Source: Sphingomonadales bacterium (lineage in GTDB: Bacteria; Pseudomonadota; Alphaproteobacteria; Sphingomonadales; Sphingomonadaceae). From it: a stretch of DNA of 7,447 bases. The DNA is taken from assembly GCA_018067055.1 (NCBI GenBank), contig JAGPVK010000335.1, positions 1 through 7,447 on the forward strand. The letters run 5' to 3'. A program made the position numbers and the translations under genes. Of the stretch, positions 5,999 to 7,447 are shown in pieces (position 1 is the first letter of the stretch; each line of letters begins with the position of its first letter). Below the pieces are notes generated by a model that saw nothing but the letters and a program-made list of their open reading frames with translations, was not told the origin of the DNA and made no database searches.

Positions 5999-7447
5999 AT
6001 GACATCTCGTCGCCAAGGCATCCTGCAGGGTGCCTCCATCCTCGCTATCTGTGTCGCCGTACCGGTAGCCGCTCAGACCACTCCGATTAACGGTGGTCAG
6101 CTGTTGCCAAATCCGCTGACGACGCTGTCCACCGATGTGAATGCCGGCGGTGTCACGGCGACCGGAGCCGACCCTACGGCGGAGGTTGTTGATCTCGACT
6201 CCGGTGAAGTCGCTCAAATTTCCGAAGATACCCCGCCCGTCTCGCTCACCAATGGCGGTACGTTCGCAATCACGGCTGAGGCAAGCGGCACGGGCACGGC
6301 AACGGCCGTGGTCGGCAACATCGGACCCGATGTGCTTGCGACGGGTACTTTCCAGTCGGCGCTGACCCAGAAGCATCTTCTTGCTGATGTCGATGGCGCG
6401 ACCTGGGATGCCTCGGCCACGCTGGTCAACACCGGCTCCGCGCGCATCCGGGCCATTGCCAGTTCGACGGACGGCGATGCCTCGGCCTCCGTCTTGGGCG
6501 GCATTTCGCAGGTCGCATCGGTCGAAACCAAAGGCCGCACCGCGACTGCGGTTATGGACAATGATGGCGGCACGGTTGAAATCAGTGCTGCGGCCAGCGG
6601 CGCCGGCACGGTTACGGCAGCGGTCGGCACCGGCGGTGAAACCGGTTCTCCTGCCATCAAGCAATTCGTATTTTCGTCGAAGAGTCCGGATGCCACTACG
6701 TCTGGATCCGGCACCATCCTGAACTCTGGCAATGTCAGCGTGCAGGCGATCGCGAGCCCAGTAGCCACGGGTGCGGAAAGCGCGAGTGCCAGCATCACTG
6801 GTGGCGTAGTGCAGCAGGTTCAGGCAACGGGCCGGGGCAATAGCGACATGGCAGCAACGGTTACCAATGATGGAAGCTTTGACTTCGTTTCTTCTGCGGG
6901 CGTGGGCGACGGATCGGTTCAAACCGCCACCGCATTTGCCACCGAAGTCCTGACCCAGCGGATACAGGCCAACGGCGGCGGTCTGAAGTCGGATTCGGTT
7001 GAGGGCTGGAATGACGTGCTGGCCGTTGAAATGACGAACAACGGCGACATCAATCTGACGACAAATGCAGTAGCGACGGGTACCGCGACATCGCTGATTG
7101 GCGTGCAGGCGATTCCTGCCGATTTCAGTCAATATGGCGCATTGTACGGCTCCACTTATGGTGAAGGTCCGGGACTGAATGCGGATTATCTGAACTTTTC
7201 TGCGCCCAGTCCGATCCTGAGCGAACATGGCGTCATTTCTCAGCGTGGCCAAGCCAATGGCTGGGGCGATGACCTGTCCGAAGTGACCATGACCAATGCG
7301 GTCGGAGCATCAATCAATATCGCTGCATCTGCCACCGCCACGAACCCGGCCGGTGATGCTATCGCGCGCAATACGGCTGCCCGCTTGGTAGCCCAGGGGA
7401 CGCAGGCCAACGGCACCGGCAATGATACCGCTACCGCCGATATGACC
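5999..7447 (+). CDS. Secreted Ala/Gly/Thr-rich repetitive protein, N-terminal part (probable surface or autotransporter-type passenger)
   Basis: The frame stays open for 483 codons to the right edge, so the gene is truncated by the window. Residues 1-25 are a Sec signal peptide (Arg4-Arg5, hydrophobic core, VAA then Gln26). The only cysteine, Cys18, lies in that peptide; the mature part is cysteine-free, low in Lys/Arg and rich in Ala, Gly, Thr, Val and Asn, as in beta-rich exported passengers. From about residue 81 it consists of degenerate repeats: a [T/N]-N-x-G anchor (Asn85, 144, 188, 242, 290, 347, 433), then a strand-like Ala/Thr/Val stretch, then a Q-x2-Q-A-[NT]-G element. No RTX nonapeptide, Ig-like or enzymatic motif is seen. 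A C-terminal beta-barrel or other anchor would lie outside. GGGAG at 5984-5988 supports ATG 5999. I do not recognise a named family; function is unknown, with adhesion or surface coating the plausible inference. Confidence 0.8.
   Translation, partial: MTSRRQGILQGASILAICVAVPVAAQTTPINGGQLLPNPLTTLSTDVNAGGVTATGADPTAEVVDLDSGEVAQISEDTPPVSLTNGGTFAITAEASGTGTATAVVGNIGPDVLATGTFQSALTQKHLLADVDGATWDASATLVNTGSARIRAIASSTDGDASASVLGGISQVASVETKGRTATAVMDNDGGTVEISAAASGAGTVTAAVGTGGETGSPAIKQFVFSSKSPDATTSGSGTILNSGNVSVQAIASPVATGAESASASITGGVVQQVQATGRGNSDMAATVTNDGSFDFVSSAGVGDGSVQTATAFATEVLTQRIQANGGGLKSDSVEGWNDVLAVEMTNNGDINLTTNAVATGTATSLIGVQAIPADFSQYGALYGSTYGEGPGLNADYLNFSAPSPILSEHGVISQRGQANGWGDDLSEVTMTNAVGASINIAASATATNPAGDAIARNTAARLVAQGTQANGTGNDTATADMT
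6239..7447 (+). repeat. Degenerate protein-level tandem repeat, units of about 44-86 residues
   Basis: Seven [T/N]-N-x-G anchors occur, with asparagine codons at 6251, 6428, 6560, 6722, 6866, 7037 and 7295; spacings are 59, 44, 54, 48, 57 and 86 residues. The later units also carry Q-x2-Q-A-[NT]-G: QQVQATG (272-278), QRIQANG (320-326), QRGQANG (415-421) and QGTQANG (466-472). Three of these four lie exactly 18 residues before the next anchor position, counting the one expected just past the window. Nucleotide identity between units is low, so this is an old, diverged array. Confidence 0.7.

Noticed and set aside
6214..6798. Second minus-strand frame of 194 codons within the repeat gene
   Set aside because: An Ala/Val/Pro-rich shadow of the Ala/Gly/Thr codons in the sense frame, with no independent start signal or family match.
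5978..7252. Long open frame of 424 codons on the minus strand opposite the repeat protein
   Set aside because: Its product is Arg/Gly/Asn-rich with no recognisable motif or domain. It lies antisense to a frame with signal peptide and repeats, and is explained by the biased codon use of the repeats.

Overview
The window looks like an alphaproteobacterial chromosome, most likely from a marine or freshwater sphingomonad (Sphingopyxis/Sphingorhabdus-type). This rests on the moderately high GC, the alphaproteobacterial flavour of the encoded proteins, and the clustering of xseB, ispA, coaD, a secreted cyclophilin and queA. The genus is an inference from protein style; no rRNA marker is present.

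Layout, left to right. (1) Positions 1-115 hold the first 38 codons of purL on the minus strand. (2) Divergent from it are a 200-aa DsbA/kappa-GST-fold protein of the 2-hydroxychromene-2-carboxylate isomerase family (206-808) and, with an ATGA overlap, a 59-aa four-cysteine DUF1289 protein (805-984). (3) A convergent minus-strand pair of multi-pass membrane proteins follows: a DUF2177 protein (1009-1416), preceded in the same transcript by a YdjM/DUF457-like protein (1431-2090). (4) From 2191 to 5637 there is a tightly packed plus-strand housekeeping operon: xseB (exonuclease VII small subunit), ispA (farnesyl diphosphate synthase), coaD (phosphopantetheine adenylyltransferase), a Sec-exported peptidyl-prolyl isomerase and queA (queuosine tRNA modification). 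It ends in a G/C hairpin plus T-tract at 5654-5697. (5) A 300-base AT-richer gene-free stretch with several DNA dyads (5698-5998) follows. (6) From 5999 to the right edge runs a 483-codon open frame without a stop, encoding the start of a secreted, Ala/Gly/Thr-rich, imperfectly repetitive protein that looks like a large surface or autotransporter-type passenger.

The genes of the operon belong to different pathways (DNA repair, isoprenoids, CoA, protein folding, tRNA modification), so the cluster is best read as co-transcribed growth-related housekeeping genes, not as one pathway. The parts that stand out are the right end (repeat protein with its own dyad-rich upstream region) and the queA terminator, whose inner hairpin is an almost perfect tRNA T-arm. 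I see no CRISPR array, transposase, complete tRNA or rRNA.
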